Part shown: positions 37,145 to 47,621 of the stretch, one piece after another
Numbering within the stretch: position 1 is the stretch's first letter
Layout of the letters: every line of letters starts with the position of its first letter
DNA from: Chenopodium formosanum
Lineage: Eukaryota; Streptophyta; Magnoliopsida; Caryophyllales; Amaranthaceae
Assembly: GCA_024500155.1 (NCBI GenBank)
Contig: CM044880.1
Coordinates: 15,008,379 to 15,072,378 of the forward strand
Direction: 5' to 3'
Length of the DNA: 64,000 nt
Program-made: the position numbers and the translations under genes
The notes under the pieces: model-generated
What the model saw: only the letters and a program-made list of their open reading frames with translations
Database searches by the model: none
What the model was told of the DNA's origin: nothing

Positions 37145-38694
37145 CTGCCAGGTGCCTATTTCCTCCTCTTCATCTGTATATGAAGCCTCTACTATGAAGT
37201 CAGATAAGGCATGTGCCTTTATCGAAACCTTGGGCTTATAGTGTATCTCATATTCCGACAACTCTACCGCCCATTTCAGCAACTGTCCTGACATATCCTT
37301 CTTGTGCAATGATTTTTCCAACGGATAATTTGTCAGAACATCTATCGGATGTGCATCAAAGTATGGTCTTAACTTCCTTGCCGCTATCACCACTGGCAAT
37401 GCCATCTTCTCAATTATTGGATATCTGCGTTCTGCCGCATTCAATGCATGACTAACAAAATATATTGGCATTCGCTGCTTTTTCCTTTCCACTACTAACA
37501 CCGCAACTATTGTCTTTGGAGACGTTGAGATATACAACTGCAGCTGTTCCCCCCTTTTTGGTCTTGGAACTGTTGGGAGAGATCTCAAATGATTCCTTAC
37601 TACCTCTAGTGAATCCCGCCATTCTTTTCCCCATTCAAACGTCTTGTTCTTCCGTAGAACTAAAAAAAAGGGAAGTGCCTTATCAGCCGATTTGCTGATA
37701 AAACGAGTTAATCCTGCCATTCTGCCAGTCAACCTTTGTATATCTCGGATTGTCTTTGGCTGTTTCATCTCAAGCACCGCATTCACCTTATCAGGATTTG
37801 CATTTATTCCTCACTCGCTAACCATAAAGCCTAAAAACTTCCCTGATCGGACTCTGAACACACGCTTTTCTGGATTCAACTTCATCTGATACTTCCGTAA
37901 GGTTTCAAATGTTTCCCTCAAGTCTGCTATGTGATCCTTCTTTTTCTTGCTTTTCACAATTGTATCATCCACATATACTTCCACATTCCGGCCCTTTTTT
38001 CTTTCAAAAATCTTGTTAACTAACTTCTGACAGGTTGCCCCAGCATTCTTCAACCTAAACGGCATTGCCTTATAACAGTATACCCCAGCATCCGTTATGA
38101 AGGCCGTTTTTGCCCTGTCGGCTTTATGAAGGCTAACTTGATGATACCCTGAAAATGCATCCAAAAAGCTAAGCATCTCATGACCGGAAGTAGAATCTAC
38201 CAGTCTATCTATCCGAGGCAACGAATAACATTCCTTGGGACAAGCCCTGTTTAAATCAGTAAAGTCGACACACATTCGCCACTTAGCTTCCCTGTCGGCT
38301 TTTTTACCATAACAACATTTGCCAACCACTCAAGATACATGCATGGCTCAATAAAACCCGCTGCTAAGAGTTTATTAACTTCCACTTGTATAGCTTCTAT
38401 CTTTTCAGTAGAGAAGTTTCGCTTTTTCTGTCTTACCGGCCTGAATCCCCTGTTGACATTTAACTTATGCTCCATTACCCCTGGGTGAATCCCTGGCATT
38501 TCACTCGCTGAGAAGGCAAAGACATCAGCATTTTCACGCAACAAACTTATCAAATTGCATCTCATGTCAACATCCATATCCGCTCCAACTCTAATTGTTC
38601 GGCTGGAGTCACCCGACTGCAACTCAACTTGCACCGTTTCCCCTCCTGGTAACGGCCTCGGAGCTGCTTCTAGTCTTGTATCAAAATTACTCAT
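37145..38694 (-). pseudogene. Tat reverse transcriptase and first RNase H
   Basis: RT begins after the SASEMPGIHPGV motif, with FLDAFSGYHQ and the active site YVDD at 37964-37975. A frameshift lies near 38285 between VVMVKKP and WRMCVDF, and a TGA replaces a sense codon at 37811-37813 after GKFLGFMVSE. The connection and first RNase H domain follow (SHALNAAERRYP, then DFIVEA) to 37145. There the frame runs cleanly to a GT donor instead of continuing directly into the next domain. RT copies element RNA into DNA; this copy cannot be translated through. Confidence 0.88.
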
Positions 38695-38703
38695 GGAAAA
38701 GTC

Positions 38704-39399
38704 TCACACTGTTGGCTCTAGTTCCTTTTTAGGATTACTCGGCACTAAACCATCCCCGACCGAATTCTTCAAGGCCGTTACATAACAGGACTTTACCATA
38801 ACTTGCCCTCCATGAACTTTCTCTACAGCCCCCAAATTTGACACATAAGCTATCGTCAAATGATATGTCGACACAACATCTTGGATATCATGAATTATCG
38901 GCCTTCCAATAATCGCATTATAAGCCGATGGAACATTGACTACAAAAAACTCTGCCATCACATCTCTCGCTGTTGGTCCATCACCCAGTTGTACCGGCAA
39001 GACTATGCTCCCTTCCGGTCGCACTGATGACCCATTAAACCCGATAACCGGTTACGATACCTGCGTTAGGTATTGCCTTCCTATCATCATCTCATTAAAG
39101 GCCTTCATAAATAGAAAATTTGCCGAACTTCCTTCATCTACTAGAACTCTTTTGATGTCAGCTCCATTGATCTTGGTTATCAATACTAGCGGGTCATCAT
39201 GCGGGAAGACTATTCCCCTTGTATCTTCTTCAGTGAATATAAAATCGGGAATTGAAGTTGGCCTGGGGCGGCTATCGGTATCCAGGTCATTGATTATATG
39301 GCGGTGCTCTGATAAGTGTTTCTTTGCTCCACTAACCGTTCCTCCATGTACCGGCCCTCCAATCACATCAACTCCTCTTCCCGTTGACAACGGTGGCAT
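38704..39399 (-). pseudogene. Tat protease region
   Basis: Aspartic protease segment: VLVDEGSSANFLF at the usual position of the DT/DG-GSSA catalytic motif (about 39125-39165), so the residue after the Asp is Glu here. It continues to the AIIGRP motif (about 38905-38925) typical of plant gypsy proteases. An in-frame TAA at 39052-39054 divides it, and the last frame ends at 38704 just before the RT segment. Confidence 0.8.
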
Positions 39400-41110
39400 T
39401 CCTCCACCTCCCTGTTGGGAAAAACTCCACCTTGAGGCCTTTCCGGCCTTACTTCATGTTGTTGTCTTTCAATTTGCCGAGGTGGCGGCTGGCTCCCACC
39501 TGCATTTAACCGATATTGAGCTAAATGACCCTTTCTTATCATCTCTTCTATATTATCTTTCAACTGTGTACACTCTTCAGTATAGTGACCCACGTCTCTG
39601 TGAAACATGCAATATTTCTTGGAATCCCTCGGTTTTGCTTTCATTGGAATCGGTCTCACCCATCCTTAGCTTCCCTATTCTGATTCACCGAATAGATTTC
39701 CGTCCTTGGTGTATTAAGGGGGGTATACGAACTGTATCGCATTGGCGGGCTGGCTGCCCTTGCCTCCTGCCGATTTCCTCCCCTTCCCGGGGCTGGAACT
39801 CTCGGCCTCACACTTCCGGAGGTTGCATGTAATACCCCTCATGATTGCTTTAAAAGGATTTGATATACTACTCATATCATCAAGGTGCATCTTCCTTTTA
39901 GGGAGCTCATTTGCTAAGATACTCCACAGTTAAGCGTGCTTGGTTGGGAGTAGTCTTGGGATGGGTGACCTCCTGGGAAGTTTTCCCGGGGTGCACATAA
40001 GTGAGGAAAAAATGCGCCGGAAGGACTTGTGTTGGTTTGTGGGGACAGTTGTTGGCCCTCGATGCGCATTTCGTGACATTAGGCCCCTCCCTAATTTGTT
40101 TGGGGTCGGGGTGTTACATTGCACCCTCAGCTTGATACCTTCCAGCTGATATACTTTTGTTGCTTGTCTTCATTAACTCTTGTTGAAAGCGGCTGCTAAC
40201 GTGGGAAAATTCTTTCTTGAGAGATAACGCTTGAACTCAGAATCATTCAAGCCATTCATGAGAGCCATTACAGCTATTTCTTGTTGTAATTTTGGGATTG
40301 TGTTCGCCTCATTGTTAAACCGCCTAATATAATCTCTCAAAGATTCATTTGGTCGCTGCTCTACTGCAATCAATTCCCCCGAAGTTCTCCGTCTTACACT
40401 GTTGCTAATATACTGCCCAACAAACATCTCTGCCAGCTTCTCAAATCTGTCTATAGTTCCACTACCTAGGTTGTTAAACCAATCCGCTGCCGCCCCAGTC
40501 AAAGTGGTTGGAAAGACTTTACACTATACAACGTCTGAATTAGTATACAGGATCATGTGCCCCTCATAGGAGGTTATATATCGGCCTGGATCCCCTCTTC
40601 CATCATATCGACATGTTGGCATCTTTATCTTCTCCATAGGCTGATCTAAGACCCCTTGTGTAAACGGTGACGCCCTCAACTGGACTGTCGTTCGCACTGC
40701 CCCTTGCTGCTGATTTTCTGTGCTTACAACAGGACCCGTAGACTGAGCTTCTAACTCCCATCGAGTTGGTTGTGATCTTATCGGCGACCTATCATGCCGA
40801 CGCCTTTGCGAACCACCAGCCTGGTTAGACTGGTTACCATGACTGGTAATTGGCACCCCTTCCCCATCTTGGGTTGCCCTAATTTCCTTCATTTTCTTAC
40901 TCGTGGCACTCATTACTCTTGTTGCTGTTTCGAGTTCTTCTGGCGTGAACTCAGCCATTGGATCGGGGTTAACGGCATATGGAAATGGTTGCCTTCTAAA
41001 GTATGGGTTTCATCTTCGATCTCAATTTCCGGATTCAGCACCCCAGTCCCCACTCTGATTGTCCGATTAACCACCTTCTCGGCTATCGGCGTGCTCTGGT
41101 TTTCAGGCAT
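39363..41110 (-). pseudogene. Tat gag, broken, with nested Cassandra LTR
   Basis: Reading starts at an ATG at 41108-41110 (MPENQ). It shifts frame near 41000, continues through the capsid region (DWFNN, RRFNNEAN) with an in-frame TAG at 40524-40526, shifts again near 40180, is interrupted by a solo LTR at 39828-40118, and resumes to a C-terminal knuckle-like motif YCMFHRDVGHYTEEC (about 39590-39635). That Cys/His cluster followed by an LKDNIEE-type helix is typical of plant gypsy gag. Role would be virus-like particle assembly and RNA packaging. At least three lesions make it non-functional. Confidence 0.85.
39828..40118. mobile_element. Cassandra solo LTR carrying 5S rRNA sequence
   Basis: 291 bp with ends TGTAATACCCC and GGGGTGTTACA and a perfect TTGCA target duplication (39823-39827 and 40119-40123). 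At about 39919-39997 it carries plus-strand 5S rRNA-derived sequence, including the internal promoter: AGTTAAGCGTGCTTGG (A box region) and GATGGGTGACCTCCTGGGAA (intermediate element and C box). 5S-bearing LTRs define the Cassandra TRIM family. Not a 5S gene: the 5' third is absent and the 3' end has diverged. Confidence 0.9.
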
Positions 41111-41198
41111 TTTTTTATTTTTTATTTTTATTGTTATTATTATTTTTTTTGAAATAAGGATGTGAGATTCTTAGGCGATAGAAGCAATTGTGCTGCTC

Positions 41199-41217
41199 CC
41201 CTCCTTCTAGCGCCAAT
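41199..41217 (-). other. Primer binding site
   Basis: Next to the 5' LTR the minus strand reads ATTGGCGCTAGAAGGAGG, a plant Ty3/gypsy-style PBS beginning TGGCGC. The cognate tRNA is not assigned. Confidence 0.65.
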
Positions 41218-41672
41218 TGTTCCTGCAAGGATCCAACAACCCAGTCTCGAAAGTTCAAAGCCCGAGTATGCAACACGTTAAGCTCCTATCGGCCAGCAGA
41301 GAACCTACACAAAGAGAAAGGATTAGCTAACCCTGGGGTGATCCAGGGATAACCATTCCGATGACAAAGTCAGACCGTGTTAAAGAAAGAGAAATTAGAG
41401 AGAAAGAAAGAAAAAGAGAGAAAGAGAGAGAGTGTAATTAATTCTTACCATTAATGAGGTTTAACCTACTATTTATAATAAATATCAAGACAGGTGGCTT
41501 CAAAGCATGCAAAGCCTTTCTTGCCAAATGTCAAGCTATTGTTGCCACGTGCCGAATACCGACAGGCCGATATGTCTGCTTTATCAAACATATCAGCCTA
41601 TTTATCAGCTCTACTGAGTTCAGATCCATATTTACGAAAGATGTAAGCCCGTTTCACATATCTTCCCATACA
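41218..41672 (-). repeat. 5' LTR of the Tat element
   Basis: 455 bp. On the minus strand it contains ATTATAAATAG (about 41467-41477), a likely LTR TATA box, followed by a pyrimidine-rich stretch (GA-rich on plus). Differs from the 3' LTR by roughly a dozen substitutions plus small indels by eye, suggesting moderate age. Confidence 0.9.
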
Positions 41673-42175
41673 TGAACAAGTGATATTAAAAATTGTTTTT
41701 ATCGTTTCTAGCATAAACACAAATTCATAAAAGAAAAACATAGTTGGAGAGTAAACGGTCGAGAGTGATGTTGCATTATCATAAAGTCGGTATCTAATTC
41801 TCTCTACAAGAATTACCATTTATTCCCATAACACAACGTACTATTACAATTTATTCCCATTTTCCCACAAATCATGTTCGGAATTGACATGAATACATTT
41901 TTTTTTAGGAAATTGATAAGAATAAGGAGTACATTATTAGTAAATAGTACTGTAATATGGAAAATGTTATACATAGCCTTTAGGGCTACATATAAGTATT
42001 AATTTACACTTGAAATTGTAAAAAGTTAAGAAACCATCACAATATAAACACTGATTTACGTGTGTTTTTATCATGAATTCCTAATTTTATACAATTTCCA
42101 ACAGTATATTTAATGCTTATATATAGCCATTAGGGCTTCATATATTACGAAATGAAAGTAATACTCAAAATGATA

Positions 42176-42221
<46 letters not shown>

Positions 42222-43277
42222 TGTTCCACCTGGTTCACCCTTTAGGTGGATCCGAATTTGAGTATCAATTCTGAATAGTTAGGTTTCAATCCCCTTTCAA
42301 TAATTATGACAAGGAATCTAACATGCAATCCTCCCTACTAAGTATACTCCTAATCACCAATAGTAGTCCAATATACTAACAGCCAATTAACCCATATTGT
42401 AAGTTGTATGGTCATAATATTATATATTCATATAAGTTGCTACCTTTCATGGTGGGACCTTTTCATGAATGGTGAAGGTCCCTCAAATTAAGCTCTTTTT
42501 GACATAAATCACACACAAGGAGGCCAAATTTTGATTAATGTAATGCACGTTTGTGTCGGTTGACACTGATTTTCTAACTCCTACGAGTATTATGTTTTTA
42601 GTAATTTCTTAAATTAATGTCCCCCTCAACCCTTCCAATCCTTAGAGAATCTACTTGATCGTAACCATGACCTATGCTTTTATAAATTATGCTCCATATA
42701 TTATAAACAATCAACCTCATGGCTTAAAAAAAAAAAAAAATCTATATTATGTAATTAAAATATTTATATACTACGTAAATAAAATACTACAACTAAAATT
42801 AATATATGGATTGAACAAAGTTAATTTAATTTGCTTTATTACTTCATCTAGAATGCTACTATTGTTTTGTTAAGATGGTTCTCTTATCATGTTAGTTTAC
42901 ACAAGGAGCTAATAAGTTGGTAAGTAGAAGAGCCCTATCGAGCTAGAACCTCTTACAATAGTTATGTCATAAATCTATAAACTATACTCGTATCATTTTA
43001 AAAAGTATTTAAGGTTGATAAGTAGCTTAATAAAAAGTGCATCTAGCTAGCTTTATCCGTTATTATTTACTCATAGTTTAGAATTAAACCCCGTTAAACT
43101 TTAATTAAACAAATGATTAAACTAATGTTTCAATGTTGTCTAAGCAAAGTTAACAGATATATTAAGTCTAACACTATTATTATTTTTTACATGCCCGCTT
43201 ATTTTAGTTTTATCTTGTTTTAATTTATTAGAAAGTAATTGAGTAATGGAGAAACATTAACACATCTATGAGAGTGA
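41673..43277. other. No gene seen
   Basis: AT-rich spacer with a T(43) run at 42178-42220. Nothing coding recognised. Confidence 0.7.
42178..42220. repeat. T(43) homopolymer
   Basis: Forty-three uninterrupted T; could be the tail of a minus-strand retroposon, but no body was identified next to it. Confidence 0.85.
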
Positions 43278-43380
43278 GGATTAGCCCAAGTGGTTAGAGT
43301 TTCCCTCCCGATTCTAGGAGATCTTGGAATCGATTCTCACCCTGTCCAACTCTCTAAAAAAAACACATCTACAGTAAAAA
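43276..43380 (+). repeat. tRNA-derived SINE
   Basis: A box TAGCCCAAGTGG (43282-43293) and B-box-like GGAATCGATTCTC (43326-43338), then a short tail with an A run at about 43357. SINE head rather than a tRNA gene. Confidence 0.6.
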
Positions 43381-44229
43381 ATACTACAAAATAATCCTAT
43401 CGATCTGAAGTCAATTACATTTTATTTCAGAAGAAAAGCTAATTACATTTCCAAAGTCAAAGAAGAAGCATAGAAAGCGGTAATCCAACATGGAAACCAA
43501 TAAGCCAATTCACAAAACTCAAAGATAATTAGATTAATTAGCCAAGCAACTTGGCCAAAGTCGCTGCAAAATGGGAATTATCACATTAATTTACTGTGTG
43601 TCGGTAGACAAACAATGGGCTTAAATTATAAACCATGATATAGCGGAACCAAGTATATTTTTATTAATAATAATAATTTAGTATGTGTTGTTACATATTT
43701 AATTATTATTATAGATAATATTCATAATAATGGTATTATTGTGTTCTTTTAGTCAAAATTATCAAAATGAATACAAATTTTAATGATTAATACTTCTTAC
43801 ATTTCAAACAATACCTTTTTTTCCCCTTGAAAGCCACTTAGGCCTGAGGATAGTAATATAAACAAATTTACAACTCTCTCCTTTATTTCCAAGGAAATTC
43901 AAACGCACATTTTAGACACCACCTCGAGCCTTTAACTTATTGAATTAATATAATTGACATCAATATGATCATTATATGTATAACCATTACGTAATTTATG
44001 TTCTCTTGAGAAAGTTTAATTTAGTCAATAACTATTCTATTATTCACTAATACAGTAACCAATCCTCATTAGTAATTTTAGATCTCATGGTTGGAAATCC
44101 AACATATTTCAGGTTTAAGAGTAGACCTCATGTTAGTACAATATTTTACCAAAAAGCTAGAAAAAGTACCAATTAATGCTGATTTGTTATTGTTTTAAAG
44201 GATGATAACAATTATTGATTCAAAATCCA
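43381..44229. other. No gene seen
   Basis: AT-rich spacer; a degraded tRNA-like fragment may lie around 43890-43930. No coding sequence recognised. Confidence 0.6.
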
Positions 44230-44238
44230 TTTATTTGG

Positions 44239-45279
44239 GGAAAAATTGCCGGGAATAATCCGACCTTTGGCTCATCCGCCCAAAATAATCCCACCTTTCG
44301 ATTATTTTTAAATAATCCGACTTTATACCTATTCCGCTCCCAATGGTCCCAACCGGTCAACTCACTTGTTATAACAAGTCACCTGACACGTGTCAGCCTA
44401 TGAATGGTAAAACAAATAAAATAAAAATTTTAAAAAGTATAAATTTTTTTAAGGAAAAAATTTTAAAAAAAAAATTAATTGATTATGTGAAAAAGCCCCC
44501 ACCAGCGTAAACCACCTCCCCGCCGCCCATACCTGCCGGCCCAGATGCCGGCCACTCCTGCCCATCAGCTCTGACCACCCAGACCCCCTCCCCGAACGCC
44601 GACACCCCCCATCATCCTCCACCGAACAACCAACCCCGGCCCTCCCACCGTAAAAATTTCGGCCCCTTCTCCATTAAAACACCCCTCAACCCACGAAAAT
44701 CCATTAATACCATCCCTAAACCCTCGAAAACCTCATCTCCGCCCCGATCCCGGCGCCCCTCCCCTTCCCCCGTTCCGATTTCGGCAGATTTCCCCTTTCC
44801 CCATCTCGATTCCGGCCTCCCACCCTTTTCCCCGGCTCGAGTTCAGCCTTCCCATATTCCCCCGCTACGATTTCGGCCTCCCTCACTTTCCCCTGCCTTG
44901 ATTTCAGCCGCCCAGACCACCTACAATAGTCAGACGACGACCTGAGCTTCGATTTGATAGTTGGGGATGGTGGAGCAGGTAGATGGGGCTGGTGGACGAC
45001 GATGATGCGGTGGCTGGGACTTGTGGAGGAGGCGGCTGGCTTGCTGCCAATTTTTTTTTTTTCAATTTTTTTAATTTAAAATTGTAAACAAATTGTATGG
45101 TGACACGTGTTCTAAAACCAAAAAATAAAAAAAATAATTACCTTTTTTACAGGTAACCGGTCACTTAGGACCATTGGGAGCGGATTGGGTATAAAGGTCG
45201 GATTATTTAAAAATAATCGAAAGGTGGGATTATTTTGGGCGGATGAGCCAAAGGTCGGATTATTCCTGGTAATTTTTCC
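44239..45279. mobile_element. Mutator-like element with GC-rich interior
   Basis: 1041 bp with long inverted ends (about 115-130 bp, starting GGAAAAATTGCC and ending AATTTTTCC) and a perfect 9-bp target duplication TTTATTTGG (44230-44238, 45280-45288), diagnostic of MULEs. The interior (about 44498-45055) is C/G-rich, unlike the surroundings, and includes a degenerate 35-bp repeat around CGATTTCGGCCTCCC (about 44770-44915). No transposase; a Pack-MULE-like cargo is possible but no source gene is recognisable. Confidence 0.88.
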
Positions 45280-45288
45280 TTTATTTGG

Positions 45289-45590
45289 TGCTGTTTTATT
45301 GATGGTAGTTGTTACTAATTGATTAAATAAAAAAGGGTAGTATTACAATAAAAAACATATGACTATGTAAAGAGGGGAGTAGGGGACAAGTCAGTAAGCA
45401 TCATTTATAAAAAAGAAGAATTAAGAGGTGCTATCAATATATTTATCAAAGGCCAAATAAAAGAGAGTGTATAAGTTATGGAATTTGTTCAAAGTAGATG
45501 AATACAAGAAGAAGGTGCTAAAAATAGATAAAATCATTTCTTCAATCTTTTACTAGTAAAATTAAAATAAAAAAATAGACACTCCACTCC

Positions 45591-45637
<47 letters not shown>

Positions 45638-45963
45638 ATGATAATTAGCCCAAAAAAAAATTCTCTAATCTCAAGGCACATGCTAAACATGTGTTTTTTC
45701 ATGCCTTAAATGTTAAAATGGAGGAATTGATTATTGATTAAATCCATCAGTGAGGTTATGACAATTGCAATTACTTGTTTAGCCAAGAGGGGAAAAAAAA
45801 AATTAAAAAAAAATGTTATTTCCTCCATCTCAAGTTCAAATTATACTTGTATGTGGCATTGTGGCTGCCAAATCAGTAGTTGATAATGTGGCTAGTTTAA
45901 AGACAATTTTTATTTTTATTATTTTTTTTTTTTTTACAATTGCAAATTCAAACTATTACAAAC
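45289..45963. other. No gene seen; contains a GA microsatellite
   Basis: AT-rich spacer with (GA)n at 45595-45634. No coding sequence recognised. Confidence 0.7.
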
Positions 45964-46154
45964 TGTTGAAGGATCATCTCAACCAAAAGCTTAAGCTGAT
46001 GGTTGATGCCCAGGAATATGTTATATACTCTATCACTTCCCCCCTCACATGAAACCTCTATGTCACGTTGGCTCCGATACCATGTTGAAGGACCAAGTCA
46101 ACCAAAAGCTTAAACTGATGGTTAAGGCCCAGGAATATGTTATATACTCTATCA
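45964..46154 (-). mobile_element. Complete 191-bp miniature LTR retrotransposon (TRIM/SMART type)
   Basis: Two 72-bp LTRs (45964-46035 and 46083-46154), TGTTGAAGG..CTCTATCA on the plus strand, surround a 47-bp interior. On the minus strand the interior begins right after an LTR with TGGTATCGGAGCC (46070-46082; PBS for initiator Met tRNA) and ends in a purine tract GTGAGGGGGGAAG before the other LTR. A perfect CAAAC target duplication flanks the unit (45959-45963, 46155-46159). The LTRs differ at about seven positions. No coding capacity, so it was mobilised in trans. Confidence 0.9.
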
Positions 46155-46159
46155 CAAAC

Positions 46160-47110
46160 TACAAATAGTTCACCACAACACTTACACAAGCTAAACTAGC
46201 TTTTACAAACCGACATAAACAAATACAAAAACTTAAAAACTTCATGTTTAAAGACAATCAAATGAGTTATGAAGTTTACAACTATGAGTCTATGGACAAA
46301 TGAGGTTATATTGATTAAAAAAAGGGTAAGAAAATTGTTTACTCAAATGAACAAGTAAAGTTAAATGTTACTCTTATAATGAATTGAGATTACTCTTATA
46401 AACAAAAGGTTATATAAATAAAAAAAATAAAATTACTTATATTAGTCATATAAAATAATGCTCGTAAAAGTTACTCTTATAAATAAATGTAGGCTATATA
46501 GCCCCACCATGTTATTGGCCGCCCACAAGATCTGTTAGGGGCTTAGGGCCATCGCAAAATAACTTCTACTTACATCTTTATATCTAATTGCTTTTTTCAA
46601 AGGCCAAACTATAGTGTGACGAGTTTAATGACACAAAAGCCTAGATTTGTGGTTACTCTAAAAAAGGAAGAATTTAACACCGACATGTCTTAATAAACTG
46701 GAACCAAAATAATTTATTTCTGTAAAATGCTGGCATCACTAGGACCCTACATATGATCAATGCCCAATTTAGATAGTCAAGCTTTGCCCAGCTTTGCCAC
46801 CAAAAGAAATCAGCAAGAGAGATGTTGCATGGAACAAGTTAGTCCATGGCTATAATTAGATGTCCAACATCTTCGGATTTCGGACGTCACTCAACCATCG
46901 AACTGTATTCTCTTGCCTATACAGCGGGGAGTTGGATCGTCGACACCACAACTAAGAAGGCTTTGCTTTGCTTGCTCGTTCATTCTAACCCAAGGCCTAA
47001 GGGTGAAAGCTCCTCAAGAAATTTTTTTTGTGCTGATATAAAAAAGAAAAGCAAGTAAACAATGTTGGGCGGTATCACAAGAAATTAATCAGCATTAATA
47101 ACTACACATA
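46160..47110. other. No gene firmly recognised
   Basis: Spacer. An open frame at 46846-47058 (starts MAIIRCP) is less AT-rich than its surroundings but matches no family I know; possibly a decayed gene or element fragment. Confidence 0.5.
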
Positions 47111-47200
47111 CTCCCTCTGTCCACCTAAGATTGCTTCATTTGACCATTATTTGTGGGAGCTTTTTGGGTGAAATGGGACAATCTTAGTTGGACGGGGAAG
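47111..47200. repeat. Stowaway MITE
   Basis: 90 bp between TA dinucleotides with about 22-bp inverted ends, CTCCCTCTGTCCACCTAAG on the left and the complement of CTTCCCCGTCCAACTAAG on the right. Confidence 0.8.
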
Positions 47201-47621
47201 TATATAACATAGGACAGTATCATAGGCCATCATGTTTTCTCCAATTTACATCTTGCAAGACGCTGCTAATGGTAAGTTACAATCAAATGTGACTCAACCT
47301 GCAATATACACTCACAGCATGCTACTATCTCGGAAACACAGCCTTTCTCTGAGACAAAGCCCTATGCAGTGAAGTAAAATGCACAATATATCGACTTGTA
47401 AAATGTTTCAGAGTAAAATTCACTTCAGTAGACAACTACCGACTCTGAAAAAGTCCATCCCAAGTTATAGTTGTATACTCATCCATCAATGCGCAGTGTA
47501 ATATCTTCAACTTGGCTGCATCAATGGAAGTCCACCAACCTGAAGATACTGGCAACAAATATTTATATCCATGTACAAGCCTTGAACTTTTAACACTTCA
47601 TCTCAGAACAATGCATAGCTA

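Larger units (their letters stand above)
27896..41672 (-). mobile_element. Ty3/gypsy LTR retrotransposon of Tat type with antisense gene
   Basis: 13.8 kb, sense on the minus strand. LTRs 41218-41672 (5') and 27896-28343 (3') run TGTATGGG..AACA in element orientation. Flanking TGAAC at 27891-27895 and 41673-41677 is a perfect 5-bp target duplication. Order on the minus strand: LTR, PBS, gag, protease, RT, RNase H, second RNase H of archaeal type, integrase, then a 5.7 kb 3' region with an opposite-strand gene, a minisatellite, the polypurine tract and the LTR. A doubled RNase H plus extra ORFs is the known hallmark of the Tat lineage. Stops and frameshifts make it non-autonomous. Two younger elements are nested in it. 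Confidence 0.93.

Noticed and set aside
38936..39832. 298-codon plus-strand open frame over protease/gag
   Set aside because: Opposite strand of recognisable Tat protease and gag; no domain of its own.
39919..39997. A 5S rRNA gene
   Set aside because: Only the 3' two thirds resemble 5S, and it sits inside a bounded Cassandra LTR.
43276..43345. A tRNA gene
   Set aside because: Has pol III boxes but no credible cloverleaf or acceptor stem; fits a SINE head.
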